The notes beneath the pieces are model-generated. The model was not told the DNA's origin, ran no database searches, and was given only the letters and a program-made list of their open reading frames with translations. Positions 45,125-54,974 of a DNA stretch of 64,000 nucleotides are shown here, piece after piece. This DNA is from Pseudomonas viridiflava (lineage in GTDB: Bacteria; Pseudomonadota; Gammaproteobacteria; Pseudomonadales; Pseudomonadaceae), in the NCBI RefSeq assembly GCF_900582625.1, contig NZ_UTIQ01000072.1, positions 212,047 through 276,046 of the forward strand, in the 5' to 3' direction. The position numbers were made by a program, and so were the translations under genes. The stretch's first letter is position 1. Each line of letters begins with the position of its first letter.

Positions 45125-46393
45125 ATGCTGCACATCTCGTCCAAGGGCGCGCTGCGCTCTGTTCACGCTCCTGCTCTGATCGCGCTGGCCGTCGCCGGGT
45201 TCACCCAAGTGAGCCAGGCCGAAGGGTTTATCGACGACACCAAGGCCACGCTGAATTTTCGTAACGCCTACTTCAACCGCAACTTCATCAACCCTGACAA
45301 CGCGCAGGCGAAGGCTGAAGAGTGGACGCAAAACTTCATTCTCGACGTGAAATCCGGCTACACCCCAGGCCCGGTTGGCTTTGGCGTGGATGTGCTGGGC
45401 TTGTACTCGCTGAAACTCGATGGTGGCCGGGGCACCGCCAACACCCAGCTGCTGCCGGTACACAGTGACGGTCGCCCGGCCGACGATTTCGGCCGCCTGG
45501 GCGTGGCGGCAAAAGCCAAGCTGTCGAAGACCGAATTGAAGGTCGGTGAGTGGATGCCGGTATTGCCAATTCTGCGCTCCGACGATGGCCGCTCGCTGCC
45601 GCAAACCTTCCGTGGCGGTCAGGTGACCTCGCAGGAAATTGACGGCCTGACGTTGTACGGCGGCCAGTTCCGGCAGAACAGCCCGCGTAACGACGCGAGC
45701 ATGGAAGACATGTCCATGAACGGGCGCGGCGCTTTCCTTTCGGACCGCTTCAACTTTGCCGGCGGCGAATATTCCTTCAACGAAAAACGCACCACCGTCG
45801 GCGTCTGGTACGCCGAGTTGGAAGACATCTACCAGCAGCAATATTTCAACGTGCTGCATAGCCAACCGGTAGGCGACGTTACCCTCGGCGCTAACCTCGG
45901 CTACTTCATCGGCAAGGAAGACGGCAGCCAACTGGCCGGCGACCTCGACAACAAAACCGCCTTCGCCCTGCTCTCGGCCAAATACGGCGGCAGCACGTTT
46001 TACGTAGGCCTGCAAAAGGTCAGCGGCGACGATTTGTGGATGCGCGTCAACGGCACCAGCGGCGGCACCCTGGCGAACGACAGCTACAACTCGAGCTACG
46101 ACAACGCCAAGGAAAAATCCTGGCAACTGCGCCATGACTTCAACTTCACCGCTGTCGGTGTGCCCGGCCTGACCCTGATGAACCGCTACATCAGCGGCGA
46201 CAACGTGCACGTCGGCACCGTCACCGACGGCAAGGAATGGGGTCGTGAATCCGAGCTGGCGTACACCGTGCAGAGCGGCACGTTCAAGAACCTCAACTTC
46301 AAATGGCGCAACTCTTCCATGCGCCGCGACTTCAACGCCAACGAGTTTGACGAGAACCGTATTTTCGTTAGCTACCCGTTGTCGTTGTTGTAA
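45125..46393 (+). CDS. OprD-family outer-membrane porin
   Basis: 422 residues. Signal peptide ending TQVSQA before EGFIDD. OprD opening: DDTKATLNFRNAYFNRNF, then EEWTQNFILDVKSGYTPGPVGFGVDVLGLYSLKLDGG, KTELKVGEWMPVLPILRSDDGRSLPQTFRGGQV; the C-terminus ends FVSYPLSLL. Family knowledge: 18-stranded substrate-selective channels for carboxylates. With the composite operator and neighbours, entry of quinate, shikimate or aromatic acids is likely. Confidence 0.93.
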   Translation: MLHISSKGALRSVHAPALIALAVAGFTQVSQAEGFIDDTKATLNFRNAYFNRNFINPDNAQAKAEEWTQNFILDVKSGYTPGPVGFGVDVLGLYSLKLDGGRGTANTQLLPVHSDGRPADDFGRLGVAAKAKLSKTELKVGEWMPVLPILRSDDGRSLPQTFRGGQVTSQEIDGLTLYGGQFRQNSPRNDASMEDMSMNGRGAFLSDRFNFAGGEYSFNEKRTTVGVWYAELEDIYQQQYFNVLHSQPVGDVTLGANLGYFIGKEDGSQLAGDLDNKTAFALLSAKYGGSTFYVGLQKVSGDDLWMRVNGTSGGTLANDSYNSSYDNAKEKSWQLRHDFNFTAVGVPGLTLMNRYISGDNVHVGTVTDGKEWGRESELAYTVQSGTFKNLNFKWRNSSMRRDFNANEFDENRIFVSYPLSLL

Positions 46394-46437
46394 GCCGAGC
46401 CCAACGCGCTACTGACTCCTCGTGTGAAAACACGTTA

Positions 46438-46463
46438 GCCCGTCCCTGTGACGGGCTTTTTTA
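46438..46463 (+). terminator. Terminator of the porin gene
   Basis: GCCCGTC-CCTGT-GACGGGC stem followed by TTTTTTA, 45 bases after the stop. Confidence 0.9.
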
Positions 46464-46495
46464 TGGCTCGGGTGGCATCACTGTTTACCTGACGA

Positions 46496-46580
46496 GCCTG
46501 GATCCCCGCGTTCGCGAGGATGACGGCGGCGAACGCGCGATCAGCTCGTAGGTTGGGTTGAGCCGCAGGCGAAGCCCAAC
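46496..46580. repeat. Two single-copy dispersed repeats
   Basis: A GGATCCCCGCGTTCGCGAGGATGACG palindromic unit (about 46500-46525) and one arm of the GTAGGTTGGGTTGAG...GCGAAGCCCAAC family (46547-46580) that forms a hairpin pair at 39231-39301. Confidence 0.65.
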
Positions 46581-46648
46581 ATTTCCCAGACCGAACACCC
46601 CTTCACAAGCACAGTCCAACCTCAACAGCCATCACTAAGGGGCCTTCT

Positions 46649-47479
46649 ATGGAAGCCATTACCACCCGCCACGGCCTGCACCTGCCAAAGCTCGGCCTTG
46701 GCACCTGGCGAATGCTCGGCGATGACTGCACGCGCACGGTCGAGCAAGCGCTGGAGCTTGGTTATCGTCACCTCGACACCGCCACCGCGTATGACAACGA
46801 AGCCGCCATCGGCAAAGCCCTGGCGCGCACTGCTGTTCCCCGCGAGCAGCTTCATGTCACCACCAAGGTCTGGTGGAACAAACTCGAACCACAGGCCATG
46901 CGCCAATCCCTGGACGCCAGCCGCAAAGCCCTCGGGGATGATTGCCTCGACCTGTTTTTGATTCACTGGCCTGGCGATACGAACGCCGGGTGGAACCTTG
47001 AGCGCAGTATCGAAACGCTGGTGGCGCTGCGTGATGAAGGCAAGACCAAACAGATTGGCGTGGCCAACTTCAATGTCGCCTTGCTCAAACGCGCCGTCGT
47101 GGAAATGGGCGCGCCGCTGTCGGTGATTCAGGTGGAATACCACGTGCTGCTCAACCAGCAACCGGTGCTCGACTTCGCCCGCCAGCACGGCATGGCGCTC
47201 ACCGCCTATACGCCGCTGGCACGCGGCCAAGGCGCGGACACCGAGACGGTGCAACGTATCGCCAACAAACACGGCGTGCTGCCAAGCCAGATAGCCCTGG
47301 GCTGGGTGCTGGAACAGGACGGCGTGGCGGCGATTCCCAAGTCCAACAGCCTGGAAAACCAGCGCGCGAACCTGGAGGCGTTGAAGGTCAGCCTGGACGA
47401 TGAAGATCGGGCAGCGATTGCCGCGTTGCCCAAAGATGTGCGGATTGTGAACCCGGCGTTTGCGCCGGCGTGGGATTGA
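46649..47479 (+). CDS. Aldo/keto reductase
   Basis: 276 residues. TIM-barrel AKR with the catalytic tetrad: Asp and Tyr in YRHLDTATAYDNEAAIGKAL, Lys in VTTKVWW and His in LFLIHWPG. NADP-binding C-terminal VAAIPKSNSLENQRANLEAL. AAGGGG lies eight bases before the ATG. It sits between the porin and the pca genes but has its own spacing and no shared operator, so a role in aromatic metabolism is only suggested by position. Confidence 0.9.
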   Translation: MEAITTRHGLHLPKLGLGTWRMLGDDCTRTVEQALELGYRHLDTATAYDNEAAIGKALARTAVPREQLHVTTKVWWNKLEPQAMRQSLDASRKALGDDCLDLFLIHWPGDTNAGWNLERSIETLVALRDEGKTKQIGVANFNVALLKRAVVEMGAPLSVIQVEYHVLLNQQPVLDFARQHGMALTAYTPLARGQGADTETVQRIANKHGVLPSQIALGWVLEQDGVAAIPKSNSLENQRANLEALKVSLDDEDRAAIAALPKDVRIVNPAFAPAWD

Positions 47480-47499
47480 AGGCGCTGCGTTTGCCGCTG

Positions 47500-47603
47500 C
47501 CCTCTCCCCCAGCCCCTCTCCCGTAAACGGGCGAGGGGAGTCTTACCGAGTGAGCTGAAACAACGCCGATCTGCCCGCTTGCGGGAGAGGGCTGGGGAGA
47601 GGG
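47500..47603. repeat. Inverted repeat of the CCCTCTCCC...GGGAGAGGG type
   Basis: CCCTCTCCCCCAGCCCCTC (from 47500) faces GGGAGAGGGCTGGGGAGAGGG (to 47603) with internal CCCGTAAACGGGCGAGGGGAG. Convergent gap between the reductase and pcaC. Confidence 0.8.
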
Positions 47604-47633
47604 TTTTGCTCTACGGCCTCCCACAACCCGAGG

Positions 47634-47742
47634 TTTCCGGGGCTAAGGCCAGGCAAGGCGCCCCGCCGCTTTAAAGCGCAGCGTACTCAAGTACGTGAGC
47701 ATTTAAAGCGAGGACGCAACGCAGCCTGGCCGACGACCCGGA
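47634..47742. repeat. Hairpin-forming repeat of about 110 bp, copy B
   Basis: Reverse-oriented relative of 6912-7024, differing at only a handful of positions. GGCCATGC/GCATGGCC there is GGCCAGGC/GCCTGGCC here, and GCTTTTAA/TTAAAAGC is GCTTTAAA/TTTAAAGC, so pairing is kept. Lies just beyond the pcaC stop in a convergent gap. Confidence 0.88.
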
Positions 47743-47753
47743 GACCGCCCTGC

Positions 47754-48146
47754 CTACTTCAGCGACTCAACCCCCATCTCATCCCACACTTCTTCAGCTA
47801 GATGGAAGGTCGCATTAGCCGCTGGAATCCCGCAGTAAATCGCGCTCTGCATCAGCACTTCCTTGATCTCGTCACGCGTCACGCCGTTGTTCTTGGCGGC
47901 CTTGAGGTGCAGTTTCAGTTCGCCTTCGCGGTTCATGCCGATGAGCATGGCGATGGTGATCAGGCTGCGGGTGTGGCGCGGCAGGCCGGGGCGGGTCCAG
48001 ATGTCGCCCCAGGCGTGGCGGGTGATCATTTCCTGGAATTCTTCGTTGAACGGCGTGAGGTTTTTCAGGCTGCGGTCGACGTGCGCGTCGCCCAATACTT
48101 CGCGGCGCACTTGCATGCCGGCGTCGTAGCGTTGTTTTTCGTCCAT
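47754..48146 (-). CDS. pcaC: 4-Carboxymuconolactone decarboxylase
   Basis: 130 residues from the ATG at 48146 (MDEKQRYDAGMQVRREVLGD), the standard PcaC length; an in-frame TTG 15 bases upstream is less likely. AhpD-like helical fold with NEEFQEMITRHAWGDIWTRPGLPRHTRSLITIAML and the conserved His in ELKLHLKAAKNNGVTRDEI. Converts 4-carboxymuconolactone to 3-oxoadipate enol-lactone. Last gene of the pca run. Confidence 0.96.
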   Translation of the reverse strand: MDEKQRYDAGMQVRREVLGDAHVDRSLKNLTPFNEEFQEMITRHAWGDIWTRPGLPRHTRSLITIAMLIGMNREGELKLHLKAAKNNGVTRDEIKEVLMQSAIYCGIPAANATFHLAEEVWDEMGVESLK

Positions 48147-48163
48147 TGGATAGGTCGCCAAAT

Positions 48164-48952
48164 TCAGTGGGTGAGGAAGTCGAGTACGGCCTGGCTGAAG
48201 GCATCGCCGGCTTCAACATTGGAAAGGTGCGCGGCATGGAATTCAACCAGCTGCGCGCCAGCGACGCGCTCGACGATAAAGCGTCCGTCAGCCGGTGTGG
48301 TCACGGCATCTTCGGTGCCGCAGACCATCAGCAGCGGCAACGTGATGCTGCCCAGTTGCTCGCGGAAATCGGCGTCGCGCACCGCCGCGCAGTTAGCCGC
48401 GTACCCTTGCGGCGAGGTGGCGGCGAGCATGCCGACCACTGCTTCAACTTTGGCGGTTTCAGCCTTGGCGAATTCAGGCGTGAACCAGCGGGCGATGGAG
48501 GCATTGCGCAGCGCCAGCATGGCGGCCGGGCCGTCGCGCAGGACCATTTCGATGCGTGGGTTCCACACATCCGGGCTGCCAATTTTTGCGGCGGTGTTGC
48601 ACAGCACCACGCGTTTGAGGCGCTCAGGGGCGTTGATCGCCAGCCACTGACCAATCAAGCCGCCCATGGACAGCCCGCAGAAGTACGCCTGCTCAATGCT
48701 CAGCGCATCGAGCAAGGCCAGCACGTCGCGGCCGTTCTGTTCGATGCTGTAAATGCCTTCGGTGACCAGCGATTTGCCGTGGCCACGGGTGTCGTAACGC
48801 AGCACGTGAAAGTGCTGGCTGAACGCATCGACCTGCGCGTCCCACATGTGCAGGTCGGTGCCTAGCGAGTTGGACAGCACCAGCACCGGCAACGCGGCGT
48901 CGCCATCCAGGCGGTAGTGGAGTTCGCCATCGGCGAGGGTTACGGCAGGCAT
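48164..48952 (-). CDS. pcaD: 3-Oxoadipate enol-lactone hydrolase
   Basis: 262 residues, alpha/beta-hydrolase. Nucleophile Ser95 in CGLSMGGLIG, acid in GTEDAVTTP and histidine in HAAHLSNVEAGDAF; oxyanion region VLSNSLGTDLHMWD. Makes 3-oxoadipate. Ends 17 bases before the pcaC start and begins 9 bases after pcaB. Confidence 0.97.
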   Translation of the reverse strand: MPAVTLADGELHYRLDGDAALPVLVLSNSLGTDLHMWDAQVDAFSQHFHVLRYDTRGHGKSLVTEGIYSIEQNGRDVLALLDALSIEQAYFCGLSMGGLIGQWLAINAPERLKRVVLCNTAAKIGSPDVWNPRIEMVLRDGPAAMLALRNASIARWFTPEFAKAETAKVEAVVGMLAATSPQGYAANCAAVRDADFREQLGSITLPLLMVCGTEDAVTTPADGRFIVERVAGAQLVEFHAAHLSNVEAGDAFSQAVLDFLTH

Positions 48953-48961
48953 GAAACGCTC

Positions 48962-50314
48962 CTAAACACTGAGGACTTGATGGTCGGCAATGGCGCGCTG
49001 CACCCACAAACGCGCCTGGCCGAGGTAATGGGCGGGGTCGAGCAAATGGTCGAGTTCGTCGCTGCTCAGCTGGGCACTGACTTCGGCGTTTTCGCCGAGC
49101 ACCTGGCGCAAGTGCACGCCCTGCTCCACGGCCAGGCGGCAGCATTGTTCGAGCAGGTGATGGGCCGCATCGCGACCGATGCGCTGGGCCAACGTGATGC
49201 TCACGGCTTCGGCCAGCACCAGACCTTGGGTGAGGTCCAGATTCTGGCGCATGCGTTCGGCATTCACCTCCAGGCCCGGCACCACCACGAGGGCTTGTTG
49301 CAGCGCGCCCGAGACCAAGCAGCACAGGTCCGGCAGGGTTTCCCATTCGGCATGCCAGAGGCCGAGGCTGCGTTCGTGTTCCTGCGGCATGGCCGACAAC
49401 ATGGTCGCCACCAGCCCCGGCGCGCGGGTGGCGGCGCCAATCAGCACGGCGCAGCTCACTGGGTTGCGTTTGTGCGGCATGGTCGACGATCCGCCCTTGC
49501 CCGGCGCCGACGGTTCGAACACTTCGCCGGCTTCGGTTTGCATCAACAGGCTCAGGTCGCGGCCGAGTTTGCCCAAGGTGCCGGCGAGCAGGCCCAGCCA
49601 ACTAGCGAATTCCACCAGGCGATCACGTTGGGTGTGCCAGGGCTGTTCTGGCAGGCGCAGGTTCAACTCGCTAGCGAGCGCTTCTGCCGCTGGCATGGCG
49701 TTGTCGCCGAGCGCTGCGAGGCTGCCCGAGGCGCCGCCGAACTGCAGCACCAACAGGCGCGGTTTCAGTTCGGCCAAGCGCTGGCGATGGCGAGTGATTG
49801 CGCCCAGGGTGCTGGCGATTTTCATGCCCAAGGTCACGGGCGTGGCATGTTGCAGCCAGGTGCGCCCGGCCATTGGCGTGGCGCAATGCAGGCTGGCCTG
49901 GCTGGCGAGGGCGTTGCCCAGGTGCGCGAGGTCAGCTTCCAACAGCTCGATGGCGCTGCGCAGTTGCAGCACCAAGCCGCTGTCCATCACATCCTGGCTG
50001 GTGGCGCCGAGGTGAACGTAGCGCTCGGCTTCCTGGCTGACGCTGGCGATCTGTTTGCCGAGGGCCTTTACCAGCGGAATGGCGGAATTGCCGGCGGTGG
50101 CAATGGCCGTGGCCAGGCTGTCCACGTCGAACAACTCGGCGCGGCAAGCGCCTTCGATGGGCGCGACGGCTTCAGCGGGAATCAGGCCGATGCTGCTTTG
50201 CGCGCGGGCCAGCGCCGCCTCGAAATCGAGCATGCCCTGCAGCCGCCCGGCGTCGGAGAAAACCGCGCGCATGGCGGGCTGGGTGAAGTAGGTGTCGAAC
50301 AACTTGTTGCTCAT
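48962..50314 (-). CDS. pcaB: 3-Carboxy-cis,cis-muconate cycloisomerase
   Basis: 450 residues, fumarase/aspartase superfamily. Signature GKGGSSTMPHKRNPVSCAVL, conserved VHLGATSQDVMDSGLVLQLR and GRTWLQHATPVTLGMKIA. Cyclises 3-carboxymuconate to 4-carboxymuconolactone. Begins 85 bases downstream of pcaT. Confidence 0.97.
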   Translation of the reverse strand: MSNKLFDTYFTQPAMRAVFSDAGRLQGMLDFEAALARAQSSIGLIPAEAVAPIEGACRAELFDVDSLATAIATAGNSAIPLVKALGKQIASVSQEAERYVHLGATSQDVMDSGLVLQLRSAIELLEADLAHLGNALASQASLHCATPMAGRTWLQHATPVTLGMKIASTLGAITRHRQRLAELKPRLLVLQFGGASGSLAALGDNAMPAAEALASELNLRLPEQPWHTQRDRLVEFASWLGLLAGTLGKLGRDLSLLMQTEAGEVFEPSAPGKGGSSTMPHKRNPVSCAVLIGAATRAPGLVATMLSAMPQEHERSLGLWHAEWETLPDLCCLVSGALQQALVVVPGLEVNAERMRQNLDLTQGLVLAEAVSITLAQRIGRDAAHHLLEQCCRLAVEQGVHLRQVLGENAEVSAQLSSDELDHLLDPAHYLGQARLWVQRAIADHQVLSV

Positions 50315-50399
50315 ACATCGTCCTTAAAAGATCACCGTCGGGGGCAAGAAAGTGAAGCGCGCAGGCTAACTGTGGGACATAGCAATTGCCCAATCTTAC

Positions 50400-51689
50400 C
50401 TAGTGATCGTGATGCAAATACGCCGCCTGCTTAGGCAACCGCAGGCTGAACAGGAAGGCCACGGCCATCATGGCGGTCACGTACCAGTAGAAGGTGTTTT
50501 CCATGCCGATGCTTTTCAGCCCCAGCGCCACGTATTCCGCCGAGCCGCCGAACATGGCATTCGCCACGGCATAGGCCAGGCCCACGCCCAGGGCGCGCAC
50601 TTGCGGCGGGAACATTTCGGCTTTCACCAGACCGCTGATCGAGGTGTAAAAACTGACGATGGCCAAGGCCAGGGTGATCAGCACAAACGCCAGGAACGGA
50701 CTGCTGACGGTTTTCAGCGTGAGCAGAATCGGCACGGTGAACAGCGTGCCCAACGCGCCGAACCAAAGCATTGACGTGCGGCGGCCAATCTTGTCGGAAA
50801 GCATGCCGAACAGCGGCTGCATGCACATGTACAGGAACAGCGCGCCGGTCATGATGTAGCTCGCGGTTTTCGCGTGCATGCCGGCGGTGTTCACCAAGTA
50901 CTTCTGCATGTAGGTGGTGAAGGTGTAGAAAATCAGCGAGCCGCCAGCGGTGTAACCGAGCACGGTGATAAACGCCGCTTTGTGGTGCTTGAACAGCGCG
51001 GCCATGCTGCCGGCGTCTTTGTCAGCGCGCTGCTCGGCGGTGGTGGTTTCTTCCAGGCTGCGGCGCAGCAGCAGGGAAATCACCGCCGCGACGGCGCCGA
51101 CCACGAACGGAATACGCCAGCCCCAGGCGCGCAGTTCTTCTTCAGTCAGCAACTGCTGAAGAATCACCACCAGCGACACCGCCAGCAGTTGCCCGCCGAT
51201 CAGGGTCACGTACTGGAACGAGGCGAAGAAGCCGCGCTGACCGCGTAGCGCCACTTCGCTCATGTAGGTGGCGGTGGTGCCGTACTCGCCGCCCACCGAC
51301 AACCCCTGGAACAGCCGTGCCATCAACAGCAACGCTGGCGCCCAGGCGCCGATGCTGGCGTAGGTCGGCAGAAAGGCGATGACCAGTGAGCCGGCGCACA
51401 TCATCAGCACCGAAATCATCATCGAGTTCTTGCGCCCGTGCTTATCGGCAACCCGGCCAAACAGCCAGCCGCCAATCGGCCGCATCAAAAACCCGGCCGC
51501 AAATACGCCGGCCGTGTTGAGCAGTTGAACCGTGGGGTCGTCCGAGGGGAAAAACGCAGGGGCAAAGTAGATGGCGCAGAAGGCATAGACGTAGAAGTCG
51601 AACCATTCCACCAGGTTGCCCGAGGAGGCACCGACAATGGCGAAGATCCGTTTGCGACGTTCTTCGCCGGTGTAATGCATGGTGGTCAT
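50400..51689 (-). CDS. pcaT: Dicarboxylate MFS transporter of the pca cluster
   Basis: 429 residues, MHS family of MFS carriers. Helix 1 [28 protein letters not shown], then [19 protein letters not shown] and [25 protein letters not shown]. Cluster position (pcaF-pcaT-pcaB) matches PcaT, a beta-ketoadipate or oxoglutarate-type importer in P. putida. The start could be three codons further in. Confidence 0.92.
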   Translation of the reverse strand: MTTMHYTGEERRKRIFAIVGASSGNLVEWFDFYVYAFCAIYFAPAFFPSDDPTVQLLNTAGVFAAGFLMRPIGGWLFGRVADKHGRKNSMMISVLMMCAGSLVIAFLPTYASIGAWAPALLLMARLFQGLSVGGEYGTTATYMSEVALRGQRGFFASFQYVTLIGGQLLAVSLVVILQQLLTEEELRAWGWRIPFVVGAVAAVISLLLRRSLEETTTAEQRADKDAGSMAALFKHHKAAFITVLGYTAGGSLIFYTFTTYMQKYLVNTAGMHAKTASYIMTGALFLYMCMQPLFGMLSDKIGRRTSMLWFGALGTLFTVPILLTLKTVSSPFLAFVLITLALAIVSFYTSISGLVKAEMFPPQVRALGVGLAYAVANAMFGGSAEYVALGLKSIGMENTFYWYVTAMMAVAFLFSLRLPKQAAYLHHDH

Positions 51690-51781
51690 ATCTTGTTACT
51701 CGTTTGGGTGTATGCGTGAGTCTAGACCCACGTAACAGCGCCCCGTTCAAACCTAAGCGCAGCGGTGGTCGTGCAAAGGCA

Positions 51782-51854
51782 ATCGCGGCTAAAGCCGCTC
51801 CCACAAGAACCGCATCTGTAGGAGCGGCCGGGCGGCGTTCCGCTTAGCCGCGAT
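51782..51854. repeat. REP pair, one arm with an enlarged head
   Basis: Left arm ATCGCGGCTAAAGCCGCTCC, right arm GTAGGAGCGGCC...GCTTAGCCGCGAT with about 15 extra bases in the hairpin head. Between pcaF and pcaT. Confidence 0.85.
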
Positions 51855-51865
51855 ACTTGCAGCCG

Positions 51866-53071
51866 TTACACCGCTTCAACAGCAATCGCCAACCCCTGCC
51901 CCACGCCCACACACATGGTCGCCAGACCCAGCTTGCCGCCGGTCTTCTGCAGGTGATGCACCGCCGTCAGCACCAAACGATTGCCGCTCATGCCCAGCGG
52001 GTGACCCAGGGCGATGGCGCCGCCGTTGGGGTTTACCTTGGCGCTGTCATCGGCCAGCCCCAACTCGCGAACCACCGCCAGCCCTTGCGCGGCAAACGCT
52101 TCGTTGAGTTCGATAACGTCAAAAGCGTCGATGGACAGGTTCAGGCGTTCGAGCAATTTGCGCACGGCGGGAACCGGACCAATGCCCATCACCCGTGGTG
52201 CCACCCCGCCGCTGGCCATGCCCAGCACTTTGGCGCGCGGTGTAAGGCCGAATTTTTTCACGGCGTCGGCCGAGGCAAGAATCATCGCCGACGCGCCATC
52301 GTTGAGGCCCGAGGCGTTGCCGGCGGTCACGGTTTTATCCGCGCCGTTAACCGGTTTCAGTTTGGCCAGGGCTTCGGCCGAGGTGTCGGCACGCGGGTGC
52401 TCGTCGACGCTGAACGTGGTGTCGCCCTTTTTGCCCTTGATGACCACCGGCACGATTTCTTCGGCGAAGAAGCCGGCCTCTTGTGCGGCGGCGGCGCGCT
52501 GCTGGCTGCGCAGGGCGAAGGCGTCTTGGTCGGCGCGGCTGACGTTGTAGTCTTCGGCGACGTTATCGCCGGTCACCGGCATCGGGTCGACGCCGTACTG
52601 CTCTTTCATCAGCGGGTTGATAAAGCGCCAGCCGAGGGTGGTGTCTTCCAGTTTCTGGCCACGGCCAAAGGCGCCGTCGGCTTTGCCCATTACGTAGGGC
52701 GCGCGAGTCATCGACTCCACGCCCGCTGCGATGGCCAGCTCCATTTCACCCGTGGCGATGGCGCGAAACGCGGCGCCTACCGCTTCCATGCCCGAGGCAC
52801 AGAGGCGGTTTAGCGTTACGCCCGGCACGCTTTCTGGCAGGCCAGCCAACAACGCGGCCATGCGCGCGACGTTGCGGTTGTCCTCGCCCGATTGGTTGGC
52901 GCAGCCCATGAATACTTCGTCCACCGCGTTCCAGTCGACCTGTGGATTACGCTCGATCAGCGACTTCAGCGGTATCGCCGCCAAGTCATCGGCACGCACC
53001 GGCGACAGGCCGCCATTAAGGCGACCAATCGGGGTGCGCACGGCATCGCAAATAAAGACGTCGCGTGTCAT
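51866..53071 (-). CDS. pcaF: 3-Oxoadipyl-CoA thiolase
   Basis: 401 residues, thiolase superfamily. Nucleophile cysteine in [17 protein letters not shown], His in [14 protein letters not shown] and the second Cys in MCVGVGQG. N-terminal [20 protein letters not shown] is typical of PcaF/PaaJ. Cleaves 3-oxoadipyl-CoA to succinyl-CoA and acetyl-CoA. Its start overlaps the pcaJ stop by four bases. Confidence 0.97.
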   Translation of the reverse strand: MTRDVFICDAVRTPIGRLNGGLSPVRADDLAAIPLKSLIERNPQVDWNAVDEVFMGCANQSGEDNRNVARMAALLAGLPESVPGVTLNRLCASGMEAVGAAFRAIATGEMELAIAAGVESMTRAPYVMGKADGAFGRGQKLEDTTLGWRFINPLMKEQYGVDPMPVTGDNVAEDYNVSRADQDAFALRSQQRAAAAQEAGFFAEEIVPVVIKGKKGDTTFSVDEHPRADTSAEALAKLKPVNGADKTVTAGNASGLNDGASAMILASADAVKKFGLTPRAKVLGMASGGVAPRVMGIGPVPAVRKLLERLNLSIDAFDVIELNEAFAAQGLAVVRELGLADDSAKVNPNGGAIALGHPLGMSGNRLVLTAVHHLQKTGGKLGLATMCVGVGQGLAIAVEAV

Positions 53072-53850
53072 TCCTCACCTCCAGCCTGACCATGTGCGGC
53101 CGCCGTGCGTGCTTCGAGCGCACGCAGCGCTTCCAGCTCGTGGGCTTGCGGCGCTTGGGTGACGCCAACTTGGTCGGCGAAACGAATCGCCCAGCCTGTG
53201 GCTTCCACCACCTGCTCGCGGGTCACGCCCGGGTGCAGCGAGGTCACGACAAATTCGTTGCTGCCGGCTTCCGGCTCCATGATGCACAGGTCGGTGATGA
53301 TGCCGACCGGGCCTTTGCCCGGCAGGCCAAGGCGCTGGCGATGGTCGCCGCCTTCGCCGAAACCGACCGAGGTCACGAAGGCCAGCTTGTCGACAAAGGT
53401 GCGGTGCGATTGTTTGAGAATAATCAGCACCGACTTGGCCGAGCCGGCAATTTCCGGCGCGCCACCGGCACCGGGCAGGCGCACTTTGGGCTTGTGGTAG
53501 TCGCCGATCACGGTGGTGTTGATGTTGCCGAACTTGTCGACCTGGGCGGCGCCGAGGAAACCGACGTCAATGCGCCCGCCTTGCAGCCAGTAGCGGAAAA
53601 TCTCGCCGGTGGGCACCACGGTGTCAGCGGTTTCGGCCAGCTCGCCGTCGCCAATGGACAGCGGCAATACGGTGGGTTTGGCGCCGATGGGGCCGGACTC
53701 GTAAATCAGAACCACGTCGGGCGATGACGTCAGGCGCGCAAGGTTAGCGGCCTTGGAAGGCAGACCGATGCCGACAAAACACACCGAGCCGTTTTTCAGG
53801 CGGCGGGCGGCGGCGACGGTCATCATTTCGTTGGTGCTGTAGTCGCTCAT
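53068..53850 (-). CDS. pcaJ: 3-Oxoadipate CoA-transferase, beta subunit
   Basis: 260 residues from the ATG at 53850, which overlaps the pcaI stop by one base (TAATG); the frame runs on upstream inside pcaI. CoA-transferase family I small-type subunit: [15 protein letters not shown], the active-site glutamate region [35 protein letters not shown]. With PcaI it moves CoA from succinyl-CoA to 3-oxoadipate. The length matches the CatJ/glutaconate-CoA-transferase-like branch rather than the shorter P. putida PcaJ. Confidence 0.94.
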   Translation of the reverse strand: MSDYSTNEMMTVAAARRLKNGSVCFVGIGLPSKAANLARLTSSPDVVLIYESGPIGAKPTVLPLSIGDGELAETADTVVPTGEIFRYWLQGGRIDVGFLGAAQVDKFGNINTTVIGDYHKPKVRLPGAGGAPEIAGSAKSVLIILKQSHRTFVDKLAFVTSVGFGEGGDHRQRLGLPGKGPVGIITDLCIMEPEAGSNEFVVTSLHPGVTREQVVEATGWAIRFADQVGVTQAPQAHELEALRALEARTAAAHGQAGGEE

Positions 53851-54713
53851 TACTTGGCCTCCGCGTGGTGCTTGCTGGCGAGCTTTTGCTGGAACGCGGC
53901 GAAGTCTTCGGTGCCCCGGATGTATTCGTCGATCCACGCGGTGAAGGCTTCGCGGTCGCGGGCGATGGGGTCCCAGGCTTGGTAGAAACGGTTGTCGCGC
54001 TCGTAGTAGCCGTGGGCGTACGACGGGTGTGCGCCGCCCGGCACCAGGCACACGGCGGTCAGCGCCCAGGTCGGCAGCACGCAGGCGTTCATTGGCGCTT
54101 GCAGGTCGTCGACAATTTCTTCAACGGTGACGATGCAGCGCTTGGCCGCCAGCGCCGCCTCTTTCTGCACGCCAAGAATGCCCCACAGCAGCACGTTGCC
54201 TTTGCGGTCGGCTTTCTGCGCGTGGATCACGGTTACGTCCGGACGCACCGACGGCACGGCCGCCAGCACTTCGCCGGTGAACGGGCAGGTCACGGATTTG
54301 ATCAGCGGGTTGACCTTGGGCAGGTCGGAGCCGGCGTAGGCGCGCAGCACCGCGAACGGCAAACCAGACGCGCCGGCCACGTAGGAGTTGGCCAGGTCGG
54401 CGTGGCTGTGTTCTTCAATTTCCAGTGCGTGCGGCCAGTCTTTTTCCACGGCGTCGCGCAGGCGATGCAGCGAACCCACGCCGGGGTTGCCGCCCCAGGA
54501 GAACACCAGGCGCTTGGCGCAGCCGGCGCCGATCAACAGGTCGTAGACCAGGTCGGGCGTCATGCGCACCAGGGTCAGGTCTTTCTTGCCCTGGCGAATC
54601 AATTCGTGGGACGCGGCAGTCGGAATCAGGTGGGTAAAACCTTCGAGGGCGACGGTGTCACCATCATGGACAAAGCGCTCGACCGCTTCGCGTAGAGACA
54701 GGAGTTCAGCCAT
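53850..54713 (-). CDS. pcaI: 3-Oxoadipate CoA-transferase, alpha subunit
   Basis: 287 residues, longer than the roughly 230 of P. putida PcaI and like CatI-type subunits. Motifs: VHDGDTVALEGFTHLIPTAA, LVFSWGGNPGVGSLHRLRDAVE, EEHSHADLANSYVAGASGLPFAVL and HAQKADRKGNVLLWGI. First gene of the run pcaI-J-F-T-B-D-C on the minus strand; its promoter region carries the PcaR-like palindrome at 54821-54835. Confidence 0.94.
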   Translation of the reverse strand: MAELLSLREAVERFVHDGDTVALEGFTHLIPTAASHELIRQGKKDLTLVRMTPDLVYDLLIGAGCAKRLVFSWGGNPGVGSLHRLRDAVEKDWPHALEIEEHSHADLANSYVAGASGLPFAVLRAYAGSDLPKVNPLIKSVTCPFTGEVLAAVPSVRPDVTVIHAQKADRKGNVLLWGILGVQKEAALAAKRCIVTVEEIVDDLQAPMNACVLPTWALTAVCLVPGGAHPSYAHGYYERDNRFYQAWDPIARDREAFTAWIDEYIRGTEDFAAFQQKLASKHHAEAK

Positions 54714-54803
54714 GTTCGATCTCGTCTTGTTATCCGGGGCGCCTCGGAAAGGGGGTAGGCGCCGGGTGAGAAAACAGTACGCCGCGAGGGGTGGCGGAAC
54801 AAT

Positions 54804-54835
54804 CCGATAATCGACTATCCGTTCGATTATCGAAC
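54804..54835 (-). promoter_or_regulatory. PcaR-like operator before pcaI
   Basis: GTTCGATTATCGAAC at 54821-54835 is a perfect 15-bp palindrome with a central unpaired base. A second partial copy, CCGATAATCGAC, lies at 54804-54815. Both match the GTTCGATAATCG motif in the quinate cluster and, from memory, the PcaR site of P. putida pcaIJ. Confidence 0.75.
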
Positions 54836-54974
54836 ATTCGATTCGCCGTGGTTTCGCTCGAAAACCGTGGCCTGCCTTTGATCAGCCGAGAATGAAACGC
54901 ACCGCTGTGCATGCAGTACAATCGCGACCTTTGCCCGGCGCCTGACTGCCTAAACCTGATTTGACTGAGCCCAC

